Shown: piece by piece, positions 22,033-33,329 of the stretch
Position numbering within the stretch: position 1 is the stretch's first letter
Layout of the letters: every line of letters starts with the position of its first letter
Assembly (NCBI GenBank): GCA_013180625.2
Contig: SNVD02007458.1
Span: 186,001 to 250,000 of the forward strand
Direction: 5' to 3'
DNA length: 64,000 nucleotides
Source: Boswellia sacra
Taxonomy: Eukaryota > Streptophyta > Magnoliopsida > Sapindales > Burseraceae
Made by a program: the position numbers and the translations under genes
The notes under the pieces: model-generated
Told to the model about the DNA's origin: nothing
The model's database searches: none
What the model saw: only the letters and a program-made list of their open reading frames with translations

Positions 22033-23977
22033 ATTTAAGATTATTTCTGAAAAAAATAGAAATTAATATAATATATATTTTTCCAACCCACTAAAATTAT
22101 AAACAAGGGACTGTACAATAAAAAAATTAAAACAAAAAAATGATTAGAAACTTAGTAATAGAAATATCAATAATTAAGAGTACAAGTTAATATAAATGAT
22201 ATACATGAGACATAGTCAATAATAACATTGAATAAGTACTTAATATTTTCTAACCCTATTGATCTCTCTATAAAGTACCAAAATAAGCGTCTAGCCACTT
22301 ATAACAAAACACATAGTTATATAATAGTTGCCAGCTAATCGCAAAATAAACAAAAATCCATTGTTGATTACATAAATTGGGAATTGCAACCATTTCCTGT
22401 TTTCCTCAACTTCTCATTTGAAAAACTCTAAATGCAAATGATTGCTTCATTGAATATCATAAAGGACTTTGAATAATTAATATATATGATACATAGGTGG
22501 CAAACTAATGTTAATACTGATATCCACAAGTGTACAAACACCCACAAGTGACAAACACCTATGAAACCAAATAACCTTATGTGGCTTTCACATTGTCACA
22601 AAATAGTAAAAATGATAATAAATAAATAATTAATAACTAGTTTGGCCTCGTATCGAACAATTAGCGTTCATAGAAAAAGTAAGTCAGACTAGGAAAATCC
22701 ATGAATCTAATATTAAACTAGAATACAAAGGCAATGTACATAAAACTTAAAATTACGAAATAAAAAATTAGAATTATATGCCAAGAAAATTAAAATATCT
22801 AGGAGCCTTTTGAAATTTAGATATCGAGTGTGAAAAAAGATAATTCAATATCGACAATGTGAATTAGGATAGACACTTGTAAGTACACTTTAATAGGACT
22901 AGATTTTGATGTTTGGATTTAAAATATTCATTTAGCTAGAATGTAGAATGAGGAAATTTTAGAATCAACAAACTCAGGAAAAAATGAAATTAGGAAATTC
23001 TGAATTAAAAAAGTCAGGCCCATGAAACAAGCTAAAATACAATTTAAAGATAAAAAATGTGGGGAGTATTAGAATTTCATATTTTCTAATGTTTATTTAG
23101 CACCAAAAATTAGTAACATAATTTTGTGAAGAATCTACTTCATTATACTAACTCTTATTTGGAACTACACTTATCAACCACAATAAAGGTATATTAATTT
23201 TTAAAATTTCCACACTATAACATAAGGAATTCTTAAAATTTTCATTAAAATATCTTATTATAAATTTGAATATACATTGTAATTTTTAAAAAATCTTCTA
23301 ATATTATTCTGAATAAATATTCATAGTTATTAAAAAGAAATATTTTAACATTTTCATATTATCAATAGACGGTAATTACATAGATACATATATTATTGTC
23401 GTTTACATTTAAAAATACATATGTTTTTTGGTTCAATTAACGCATAAAGTAATTGGTGGATTGTATGTGCCAATGAAAATAATAATGTTACTACTAATAT
23501 AAATAAGTATATTATGTTAGTCTAAACTTATTGTATATTTACTTTTAATATTTAACAACAAATATAAATAACATAGACATTATAAATTAGTTATAATGAT
23601 GACATTTATTTTAAGTAATCTTATACAGAGCTCATTGAAACCACTTCAATTGAGAAATTATGTTAATTTAAATAAAAACTCAAATAACTCAAAATTTATA
23701 TTGTTTAAATCCCTTTATTGAAAAATACTTAATACTTAAAATTATTTTACAATTTAGCTAAAATGTAATGTCATCACAGACATAATTAAATTTTTTGTAA
23801 CACTTATAAATCTAAATTACTTATTTTTCACTGATAATTATATTCTAACTTATGAGAATACAATTTCACCAATTAGTTGAACTTTCGCAAATAGTCCCAC
23901 AACTTCAAAATTAATATACACACTATAACAATAATTTCAGAGAGAGGGATTAGCTACAATAATTTAAAATGATGATA
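22033..23977. other. AT-rich interior of the Mutator-like element
   Basis: No gene or clear repeat is seen. A second copy of a terminal-like word (gggattagctacaata, about 23947) sits just before the solo LTR, which may mark a rearranged end of the element. Confidence 0.45.
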
Positions 23978-23982
23978 GTAAG

Positions 23983-25517
23983 TGTTGAATACTTAAATGT
24001 GTATATTTAATAAGAGGTTAATTTATCATATTTCATTAACAGTGTCATTAAATTTTTTAACTTAAACATATTTGTAGTCTTTACATCTATTGAATTAACT
24101 TCATCTTAATTTCAGTTTTTATTGCAGGTTAGGTAAAACGGGCATAACTTTCTATTTATAGATCAGAATGGTGCAAATCTTGATTTGTTGGAAAGCTGAT
24201 TAAATTATCTACAAGATTGTGTCTCATAAGCATCATGAAATTCGAGCTTTTAGCGGACAAAAAATGGGCTTGAAGTGAACTCATATGTAGTTTCAGCCCA
24301 TCCTAACCATGCCTCCGTATTTTAACCATATCTCTTGATATATGTATCCAAATCATATAAATCAAGATGTTCTAGAAAGCTGAGAGAAATATCTATAACT
24401 TTTATTAAGACATGTGATCAAAATTCTAAATATTTCGGTGCTGAAATTGGTGGTAAAAGTAGGTGCACATGATGATCCAAATTGTCAACAAGATATTTTA
24501 CAATTGTCCCTTTATAATTTGACAAGTTTTCCTCGAATGTATCTATAAATAGAAATGCACTATGACCCATTAGGGAATCTTGGCTCTTGGCTAGGATCTC
24601 TTATTATTGTGTTTTCTATCTTGTATTTTGTTCTTTTGATGTTATTAATAAATCATTTTCTTCTTGCAATTTATTTTCTTTCTTGCATAATGTCTTGCTA
24701 AATTCTCTCATGCTAAGGTGAAAGGGTGAAACCCTTGATATGAGACTAAGGATTTTCTAACTCTTTGATATATGCTTAATATTCATAATATTTTGTTATT
24801 TATTTTATATGTTTTATATTTATTTTCTTAATCAATCTTGACACCACTCGTAAAATAGAGGTCTTGATCCATTGTAGACAATCCTTGGCACATTAAATGC
24901 TTGGATCCTTTCTAAACATCGTATGATTCATCCTTACCAATACAAATCTAGTTAGGAACCTTGATTTATTATAGACATATAATGATTGGCGTATTGGATG
25001 CTTGAACCTATTTACAAGAAGTGATATAAATATTGGTAATGAAACAAATATAATTCATATAACTAAAATGGGCTTAGACATACTTTTCGATTGAAGCCTC
25101 CTTGATGTGTCGATTCCAATTGAGTTATAATTGGGTTGCTTATCCTTATTTGAAATATCAAGGGCGGATCCCCTAACCTTAGGTTGCATTATTATTGCAT
25201 TAATTCCGCTTACTTGTATATTTTAAGTATTCTTGTTTATTGCTTATGAACTTTTTCTTTCATTTGCTATGGTAGGTTTTACCTCCTATTTCTATGGATG
25301 GTTTTACTACCTTTTATTTTTGTTTGATATTTACCGCCTACTATCTTTACTTTGATTTGTTAATATTATCTTGTTATTTATTTGAATTATTCATATCATA
25401 CTTCTCATCCTTTCGTTTGTACTGTTAAATCCCCTTCCTCGTAGATCGACTCTGGTGTTGCAGATCTATTACTTTGACACTCCTATACTTGGGAGATAAT
25501 CCTTTTTGGATGTGTCA
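23983..25517 (+). repeat. Solo LTR, probably of a large Ty3/gypsy (Athila/Tat-like) element
   Basis: GTAAG at 23978-23982 and 25518-25522 is a 5-bp target duplication around a 1535-bp unit beginning TGTTGAATAC and ending TGTGTCA. Inside lie a TATA-like ctataaatagaaatgc (about 24545) and aataaatcattttc (about 24648) in the plus orientation. The 3' end (agatcgactctggtgttgca) resembles LTR ends of Athila/Tat elements. No second LTR or interior is present, so it arose by LTR-LTR recombination. Confidence 0.75.
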
Positions 25518-25559
25518 GTAAGTTGTTCTCATCGAAGTAGCATACACCTAAATCTAGAA

Positions 25560-26890
25560 AATTCAAAATTTTAAACTTGCAACCAAATAGGACATTAACA
25601 GGAAACGATGAACTTGTCAAACATAATGTTTAGTCGTAAAATGTTACATGAAATTAGCAAAAAGGTTAACCAAAGTTGTATCAACGAACATTAAAGTTAC
25701 CTCCTAACACCTAAAAGTAGGAAATTAAAAACCTTTAGCATGCAACTAAATGAAAATTTGCCACAAAGAACGATCAACTTGTAAAAAATAACGTTCACTT
25801 CTAAAATATGATATGAAATTGGCAAGAAGGATTATCAAAGTTGTAATTAGGAAAGTCTTAGTTACAATTTGATACCTAAACTAGTAAAATCAAAACTTCA
25901 ACTTGCAACCATAAGCAGACTTGTAACACAAAATGACGAACTTGTAAAACTAAGGTTAACTTGTAAAATACAACATGAAACTCACAACAAGGTTAACCAA
26001 AGTTGTAACAAGAAACATCAAAGTTGCAACATGACACCCAAAACTGGTAAAATCAAACCCTCAACTTGCAATCATGCGTGGACTTGTAACGTGGAATGAT
26101 GCACTTGTAAAAACCTAATGTTAAGTTGTAAAATACAACATAGAACTTGCAACAAGGTTAACCAGAGTTGCAACAAAGAAAATCAAAGTTGCAAAATACA
26201 ACATGAAACTCGCAACAAAGTTAACCAAAGTTATAACAAGGAACATCAAAGTCACAAAATGACATCTCAAACTAGTTAAATCAAACCAACGACTTGCAAT
26301 CATGCATGGACTTGTAACGCAAAATGATGAACTTGTAAAACCTAATATTAACTTATAAAATACAACATGAAACAAGCAACAAGGTTAACCTAAAGTTGTA
26401 ATAAAGAACATCCAAGTTGCAACATGACACCTAAAACTAATAAAAGCAAACCTTCAAATTGAAATCATGCATGGACTTGTAACGCAGAACGATGAACTTG
26501 TAAAAGCTAATGTTAACTTGTAAAATACAATATGAAACAAGCAACAAGGTTAACCAAAGTTGTAACATGGAACATTAAAGTTTAAAATGACACCTAAAAC
26601 TAGTAAAATCAAATCTTGAACTTGCAATCATACGTGGACTTGCAATGCAAAACGATGAATTTGTAAAACTTAACGTTCACTTATAAAATAAAGCATAACA
26701 CTGGTAAAAAGGTTAACCAGATTGTAACAAAGAACATCAAAGTTGTAACATGACACCTAAAAACTAATAAAATCAAACCTTGAACTTGAAATTATACATG
26801 GATTTGTAGTAAAGAATGATAAACTTGTAAAACCTAACATTAACTTGTAAAATTAAATATGAAACTCACGACAAATCAAAACAAAATAAA
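25560..26890. repeat. ~164-bp satellite array in the Mutator-like element
   Basis: About eight diverged units repeat with spacing 161-166 bp, measured between copies of acttgcaa(t/c)c at 25577, 25738, 25901, 26064, 26292, 26457, 26620 and 26786; one unit is enlarged to 228 bp by an internal duplication. Each unit strings together short words: acttgcaa, acttgtaa, aaaatacaacatgaaac, gcaacaaggttaacc and aaagttgtaac. The ORFs across it are repeat artefacts. The aaagttgtaa word also recurs in the small foldback element at 56073-56296. Confidence 0.85.
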
Positions 26891-27330
26891 GCAAAAAGCA
26901 TAAGCTTGTAAATGATACGATAATGTTGCTAAATCAAATAATTCTGTTTATTTTTTTAATCTCATAGAATTAAAGCATCAAATCAAAATGACTTATAAAA
27001 GATTATACTTTTTTAAAAAATTATAGTTAATTATAATAAATTATTTTTTTTTGAAAAAGTTTTCTCCTCTTTTTTATAATTCAATGACATGCTATGCAAG
27101 TTTATATGTTCAATATTTAGTTATTTAATCAACTTTTATTAAAGTAATTAAAAATTAAAAAATATTTACAATAATTTTATAAAATAAAATTATATAATTG
27201 TGCAGCCTGCTATCATTGGTTAATATTTTAGCTATTTATTTGCCATATAGTCCTTCAATATGATGTATATTTATTTATATCCCAAATAATAGGATGTATC
27301 AATACATAGGATGTAGCTAATCCTAAAACC

Positions 27331-27690
27331 AAATAAAGAATATTGGAAATGACTCCAGTAATTTCTCATATATATAAATCAAAGTAACTTCAGGACTTGT
27401 AATTGGCTAGAGCATTGCCTAAGGAGCAAATTTAGAAACAATAAGAGACACATTCATGCATCTTTGCATAGAGTTAAATGTTTATTTAAAAAAAAAAAAA
27501 GATTTCATGTAAGGCTCATCCCTGGCCCGTTCGGTGTACGTAATTGATTAAATGCTAATTAATGCGACAGACATGTAATTAAATGGACACTTCAGTCTAA
27601 CTTAGTTTTGCAGTGTACATATTGATAGATAAATTACCATTTTGACTATTTGAAAAATTAAAAAAGAGCAATGCTACAGCCACAACCAAA
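27331..27690. other. Partial copy of the kinase downstream flank (empty site of the three-LTR array)
   Basis: This is non-coding. About 27395-27640 matches 29480-29535 joined to 31440-31640 (gcctaaggagca...gagacattcatgcatc...tttaaaaaaaaa...), so it is a paralogous site lacking the retrotransposon array. Confidence 0.55.
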
Positions 27691-29000
27691 TTTTGTAAAA
27701 AAATTCCTTACAATGTGAGTTGACAAAAATTCACTAGAGAAGTTAAAAAAAAAAAATTGTATAACCAATTCTTTACAACTTGAGTTGGCAAAAATTCACT
27801 AAAGGGATAGAAAACTAAAATAACCAATTCCTTACAACCTGAATTGGCAAAAATTCACTGAAGAAGTCAAAAATAAAAATGAATAAAGTTACAATACATG
27901 ACCAAACTAGCTACATTTACAACCAAATTCTATAACCAATTATTTACAACATGAGTTGACAAAAATTTATTGGCAGAGTAAAAAACAAAAATGAATAAAG
28001 TTAAAAGTTATGATGCATGACCAAAACAAAAATAGTGAAGGCCTAAAAAATTGAATAAAGTTACAATGCATGAACTAAAATAAATAAGTAAAATTGCGAT
28101 GCATGGCCAAACCAATCCTTGATGGGAACAAAAATGAATAAAACGTAGGCAAAAATTCACTAGAGAAATGAGAAAAAATGAATAACGTTACATTGGCCAA
28201 AGGAGTAAAAAATAAAAATGAATAAAGTTACATTGGGGGGAACAAAAAAATGAATAAAGTTACACAGGAGTAAAAAACAAAAATGAATGAAGTTATGTTG
28301 ACTATATGAATAAAAAAACAAAAATAAATAAAGTTATATTGTTTTTTTTTTTTTTGGTTGGGGGGTGTGGGGTGGGTATGGAGGCCTGGGGTGGGGCTGA
28401 TTGGGGGGGTTGTGGAGGAAACAAAAATGAATAAAGTTCAAAAAGCAATGCATGACCAAACCAATTTCCTATGTGTTGGCACAAATTCACTAGAAGAATA
28501 AAAAAAAACATTGACTGGAGAAGTAAAAAATAAAAATGAATAAAAGTTCCATTGGGGGAACAAAAAAAATGAATAAAGTCCTACATATTAACAAAAATTC
28601 ATTGGAGAAATAAAAAATAAAAATGAATAAAGTTACGTTGGGGGAACCAAAAAAAAAAATTGATTAAAGTTACACTTACTCGAGGAGAAAAAAAGGGAAT
28701 GACATTACATTGACTAGAGGAGTAAAAAAGTAAGATGTTATATTGACTAGAGAAGTAAAAAACAAAAGGTAATGTTAGATGGATTGGAGGAATAAAAAAT
28801 AAAAATGAATAAAGTTACATTGGAGGAACAAAAAAAAAACAAAAAATGAATAAAGTCATATTGACTGGAGAAGTAAAAAAACAAAAAATGATACTGTATT
28901 GACTGGAGGAGTAAAAAATAAAAATGAATATTTATATTGGGTGAACAAAAAAGCAAAATGATTAAATTGAGGAGTAAAAAACAAAAAGCAATACTAAGTT
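27690..29000. repeat. Degenerate minisatellite, about 40-60 bp units
   Basis: Variants of acaaaaatgaataaagttacattg followed by ggggaac or actggaggagtaaaaaa recur some twenty times, more regular from 28100 onward; the earlier part (27700-27990) repeats ccaattctttacaac-tgagttggcaaaaattcact. A G-run (ggttggggggtgtggggtggg, about 28356-28376) interrupts it. Minus-strand ORFs rich in Phe are artefacts of the repeat. Confidence 0.8.
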
Positions 29001-29535
29001 AGAATCATATCACTAGACCAAATGCCCTACTCATTTACAAGTTTTTGGTTTCTACAATTTGAGTTTTGGATATATCATGCATTGCAACTTGATGAGGGAC
29101 ATCCCACAAATTGAACTCGGGACCACTCACACCCGAAGAGAGAATCATACCATTAGAGCAAATGCCTTAGGATTTGGAAACAAAATACTAATGATGATAT
29201 TTTTGTCACATTTGGAAATAAAATACTAATGATGACATGGCCAATCAGTAAACAATACTTAGTTTTCAGCTCTTGACGATATTAAATAGCCATCCACTAT
29301 CAGGAACAACACAGGCTTCATTATTAACAAGCAACTCATGAGTTTGCTTGAATTGGGGACTCTAATAATTTCTTACGACTATTAATCAAAGTAACTTGCC
29401 ATGAAATTAAGTTGACCTACAGTAAAAATTAACTTTTATCAATATTGAGAAGTAACACTGGCACTTGTGACTTGTGCAATAAATCTATGACCTGCAATTG
29501 ACTACAACATCGCCTAAGGAGCATGATGCAAAGAT
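29001..29535. other. Non-coding, small tandem duplications
   Basis: The phrase tttggaaacaaaatactaatgatga is duplicated (about 29175 and 29212), and agaatcataccattagagcaaatgcc resembles 29002-29028. No gene is seen. The last 60 bp match 27370-27420. Confidence 0.45.
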
Positions 29536-29828
29536 TGTTATGTATCCTGAAAAATCATGTTTAGTATATGGAAGTTTATGCAAGAACACAGAAGATGAAC
29601 TTTACGTAGGATTTTTAGGAGTTTTATTAGGACTAAATGTTAGTTTAGGATTAAATAGTTATTTATTCAATAATCTTTAGTTTATTTTGAATTTATCTTT
29701 ATCTCTTATGGTTGTATTTAAATTGATAAGTGCTTGAATAAAAAACAAACTTTAAGATTTCCTAAATTGTTGGTATTTCTCTAGTGAGTGGTTCTCTTGA
29801 AACAACCGAAGCTTTTATGTTCGTATCA
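29536..29828 (+). repeat. LTR 1 of the miniature array
   Basis: It begins tgttatgtatcctgaaaaatc and ends ttcgtatca. The core attcaataatctttagttta and cttatctcttatggttgta are shared with LTR 2. Confidence 0.78.
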
Positions 29829-29857
29829 TTTACTATCAAAGCCTAGGCTTTGAACAC

Positions 29858-29974
29858 ATGGATCACCAAAATCAAAAACTTGAGCAGCAAGTTCGGAAAC
29901 TTGAGCAAGCAATTGCTACACTCACAGCCTGCCAACAGGAGTGTGTGAGCAAAATGATAGTTTTTGCTTCATAA
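29858..29974 (+). pseudogene. Short coiled-coil ORF in interior 1 (gag remnant)
   Basis: Thirty-eight codons (MDHQNQKLEQQVRKLEQAIA...) follow the primer-binding site by about 20 bp and end at TAA. The heptad-like LEQ repeats predict a coiled coil, as at the N-terminus of gypsy gag. The paralogous ORF at 30703 starts MDKQVHQIEQSITIL, so both share ancestry. It is probably non-functional. Confidence 0.5.
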
Positions 29975-30348
29975 ACTCACAGTCAAACTGGACCAATTAG
30001 CAGATCAATTTACATGAAAGAGAAGGGAATGGAATTGTAAATACAACCATTACAAGTTTTGATCGAAGTTCAAATCTTGAAATCGTTGAAAAGTTTGGTC
30101 GAAGTACAACCCAAATATCCAAATTTGCCTCCGAAGAGCAACAAACACTAACTGAAATTCAATTCTAGTCATGCCAAGCCTATCAATAACCTATCAAAAG
30201 TGTATTGTCCTTTCACAAGCTCCTTCGATTAATCTACGATCTATCATTTGGTTCTTTAGAAATATTTGGTTCTTCATAAATTTTATTATTTTTCAAAGTT
30301 ATTAAAAATTAATCCTTATGGACAAAGATTGTTTCAAGGGGAGAAGAA

Positions 30349-30682
30349 CATTATGAATCCTAAAAGATCATGGTTAATTAGTCCACGAAAGTGTACGCAA
30401 AATCATATAAGATCATAGATTTTACATAGGATTTTTAAGCGTTTTGTTAAGACTATAGGTAGTTTAGGATAAGTTTTTATTTATTCAATAATCTTTAGTT
30501 TAATTTGAATTTATCTTTATCTCTTATGGTTGTAATTAAATTGATAAGTGGTTGAATAAATAACAGACTTGACCTAAATTGTTGGTATTTATCTGGGAGT
30601 GGTTCCCTCGAAACAGCCAAACTTTTACGTTTTATTATGTTTGTATCATTTCTCTTGAAACAACCAAAATGTGTTTATATCA
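30349..30682 (+). repeat. LTR 2 (middle) of the miniature array
   Basis: It follows a purine tract at about 30335-30348 and precedes a second primer-binding site (gatatcagagc, 30686), so it serves as both 3' and 5' LTR. It carries a small duplication near its end (two attatgtttgtatca/gtgtttatatca variants). Confidence 0.75.
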
Positions 30683-30702
30683 TTTGATATCAGAGCATAG
30701 AT

Positions 30703-30840
30703 ATGGATAAACAGGTTCATCAAATCGAACAATCCATCACGATACTATCAAATGGTCAACATGAGATTATGAACAAAATGACTGAATTGTTTAATAAACT
30801 CATTGTTAAAATGGGTCAAATAGTAGTTCAATCTACTTAA
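30703..30840 (+). pseudogene. Short coiled-coil ORF in interior 2 (gag remnant)
   Basis: Forty-five codons (MDKQVHQIEQSITILSNGQH...) end at TAA; after the stop the frame continues with EETTNALTNRVEIHVFQSSL, so a longer gag has been truncated. It resembles the ORF at 29858 in position and heptad pattern. Confidence 0.5.
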
Positions 30841-31141
30841 GTGAATGAAGAAACGACAAATGCTCTTACTAACCGTGTTGAAATCCATGTTTTCCAATCT
30901 TCTCTCAAAGCTTGTGAAGTGCCTCAGCCAAAATTTTCATCATTGCTGCCATTATCCATACCAACTCCAAATAAGTCCAAACTCATCTTCTCACCAATTC
31001 ATTCCATTTAATCGTGGTTGCCTCATTTTGTATAGGTTAGCATTGGTGATTATATTTTCATAGTTACTTCCTGGACAAATACCCAACATTACTAAGATAA
31101 TTTTATCCTTGGGGACAAGGATTGTTTCAAGGGAGGAGTGA

Positions 31142-31439
31142 TGTTATATATGCCAAACGATTATAGATGACCAGATTATTTGTTGATTTTAAGTTAGGAT
31201 TTTTAGTAATTATATTATTCGTTTTATTAGGATTAGTTAGTTATTGAGAATAATTTGTTAGGATATGTTTTCTTTAAATTTTAAATTATTTAATTTGCAG
31301 TTATCTTATCTTTTTATTTTGTATTTAAACTCATTAGTAGTTTAATAAATATAAAGAATTGAAGAATTTCTTAAAGTTTAGTATTTGCTTTCTCTGGAGA
31401 GTGGTTCTTTTGAAACAACATACATTTGTGTCTATATCA
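31142..31439 (+). repeat. LTR 3 of the miniature array
   Basis: It begins tgttatatatgcc and ends tgtgtctatatca, and follows the purine tract caagggaggagtga. It is the most diverged of the three. The sequence after it (gagacattaggagacatta) rejoins the flank seen uninterrupted at 27435. Confidence 0.75.
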
Positions 31440-32130
31440 GAGACATTAGGAGACATTAATTTATGCATCTTCCAAGGATTTGAAGGTTTATTTTTAAAAA
31501 AAAAAAATTCGTATGAAGATTCATTCCTAATTCTGTGTTATTGATCAGAGGCTAATGTGAGAGGCCTATAAGTAAATAGAAAGTTTAGTCTCGCTTAGTT
31601 TTATAGTTGCATTCATTTATCATCTATGCAATTAATGGAACCTTTATTAGTTTAATCTACGGATATTGATAAGTGTGTGCACGCATGCGTGTGTATGTGC
31701 ATTTGTGTAGATAATCAATGTTCCTAAAAATGTCTGGCAAGTTTAAGTTCATCAAATAAAGTCTATATATTTCAAATTTAAACAAGGCATTCCCAAAACG
31801 CTTGAATAAAAAAAAGGAAAATAAATAATCATTATATTCATATGTAAGCACTGAATTTTGCTACAGTTTTAATGTCCAATGATGATAATCGATGGCATAG
31901 AAGCAAAGAAAATGTCTGAACAGATCATTGAGAGAGAGAGTCAATACACCAAAAGGCTAACAACTGGAGGACAAACAGACATCATTCTGTTGAGGGACAA
32001 TCGATCATTGGTGTGCATAGCCAGCCCAATTAGAGTTCTGTCATGTTGCCGAGTATCGATAGTAAGGAATCGTCCAGATATTTGATCTAAATCCTACACT
32101 GTTTAAACACTTACTTTTCACCACAGAGAG
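31440..32130. other. Partial copy of the kinase downstream flank, then unassigned sequence
   Basis: 31440-31720 matches 11740-11950 (gatttgaaggttta, gaagattcattcc, ctaatgtgagag, gtgtgtatgtgc). An ORF at 31879-32085 has no recognisable motif and no support. No other gene is seen. Confidence 0.45.
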
Positions 32131-33100
32131 AATATATTTAAAGGCCTCCTAGGAACCTTTCCCAAGACATCCGGGTAGCATCCCAATAAATGCTTAAAAG
32201 CCTCATTTTGGGCGTCACCCAATTAAAATTTTCTTGAAGTTCCATCACTTTCTCCCTATCTCTATAGCCTTTGAAAGGGGTGTTTACATAATCAATAGGC
32301 ATGTAACTCCTAAAATGGAGAAATGCCTTCATCCATGGGATGCTTCTCCTCAACCAAATTTTTTTTTTTTTGTTTTGCTTTTTATGAATTTTTGGTTATG
32401 CTTTTATGTTCATGTTCTCATTTATGTTTATGCTTTTAGTTTATTGTTCTTTGTTTTCATTTATACAAGTTCTTTCTTTCAGTTGTGCTTTTATTTTTGT
32501 TGTTTTAATTTATGCATTTATTATGTCCTTTATTTTATGCCTTTCAATTGCCCTTTTGTTATGCTATTATTTATTGTTTTTTTTTTTTTTGCCATTTTAT
32601 TTTATGCATTATGTTTCTTTTTTCTTCTCTCTTTTTTTTTATTTTGAAGGTTTGATAAGTGCATGTGTGCCCATAAACAAGTGCCCATAGGCATGTTTTA
32701 AGAGCACTCAAAGGAAAATCCTTGTTTCTTATTTGTCTTTGTTATAATGTTTATGTCTTTTATCTATGCTTTTATCTTGCGTATTTATTTTTATATATTT
32801 TCTTCTTCTTTTTCTTGTCTTTCTTTAATTTTGGCCTTGATAAGGGATGGAATCCCCACACTTGGTGGTTTTCTCAAGCCAACCTAGTGGGAACCCTCAA
32901 AGGATGGCCTTGTTTATTATTCGCGTGTTATTTATTTATTCATCATTGTTTATGCTTTATTTACTTTCATTTTCTTCTTCTATCTTCTTTCTTCTTGTGG
33001 ACTTGATCGAAGGTTGGGGATCCCCACATTTAAAATATCTCTAAGCCTAGTTAGGAGAAACCACACAAGGGTATAGAACTAGGCCTCAAGACTAGTGGTG
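32131..33100. repeat. T-rich stretch with diverged repeated modules
   Basis: Modules of about 180-300 bp recur: a head such as gataagggatggaatccccacacttgg with ctcaagccaacctagtgggaaccctcaaagg, or the variants at 32285-32350, 32645-32720 and 33000-33070, each followed by a pyrimidine-rich run (tttatgctttta, ttctttctt). The frames through the T-rich parts give Phe/Leu-rich ORFs (32234-33044) that are composition artefacts. Origin unknown. Confidence 0.45.
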
Positions 33101-33329
33101 TCTACTAAGGAATAAGTCTTTGAGTTTTGTAACCAGCCAATTAAATAGTGAATTGTAGCTATTGCTGCCCATGGATATAGGTTGTTTATAACCAAACTAC
33201 ATAAAATTTATGCGCACTCTGATTTAATTGTTTCCATTATATTGTGTGTGACAATCCATACAATATAAAATCCCACAATTTGTATCAAAGCAAGTTTCAC
33301 TGACATATAAGTGAAGATTAGTCTTTAAT

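Larger units (their letters stand above)
20757..27330 (-). mobile_element. Mutator-like element with FAR1-related pseudogene
   Basis: Near-perfect inverted repeats bound it. The left end reads ggattagctataatacatcc then tatgtattgatacatccc; the right end (27285-27323), reverse-complemented, reads ggattagctacatcctatgt then attgatacatcc. The interior contains a FAR1-like pseudogene on the minus strand (FAR1/FRS proteins are related to Mutator transposases), a nested solo LTR and a satellite. Exact outer ends and the 9-bp target duplication are unclear: flanks taaaaagccaa and taaaaccaaa are similar but not identical. Confidence 0.7.
29536..31439 (+). mobile_element. Miniature LTR retrotransposon array: LTR-internal-LTR-internal-LTR
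   Basis: Three related LTRs (29536-29828, 30349-30682, 31142-31439) alternate with two short interiors, all head to tail. Each interior starts with an iMet-type primer-binding site (tatcaaagcc, gatatcagagc) and ends with a purine tract (caaggggagaagaa, caagggaggagtga) directly before the next LTR. The interiors (520 and 459 bp) encode only a short coiled-coil gag start. This fits a TRIM/SMART-type element with a shared middle LTR, made by unequal recombination. The array sits between sequences that are contiguous at 27400-27450. Confidence 0.8.

Noticed and set aside
25869..26375. ORFs in the satellite array (both strands)
   Set aside because: They are periodic translations of the 164-bp repeat.
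28302..28956. Phe-rich minus-strand ORFs
   Set aside because: They are produced by the A-rich minisatellite and have no start context or conservation signal.
25560..29000. Possible CRISPR-like or phage repeat array
   Set aside because: Repeats are tandem without unique spacers, and all surrounding genes are plant nuclear.
32234..33044. Overlapping Phe/Leu-rich ORFs resembling membrane proteins
   Set aside because: The hydrophobic look comes from T-rich sequence; frames overlap and none has a family motif.
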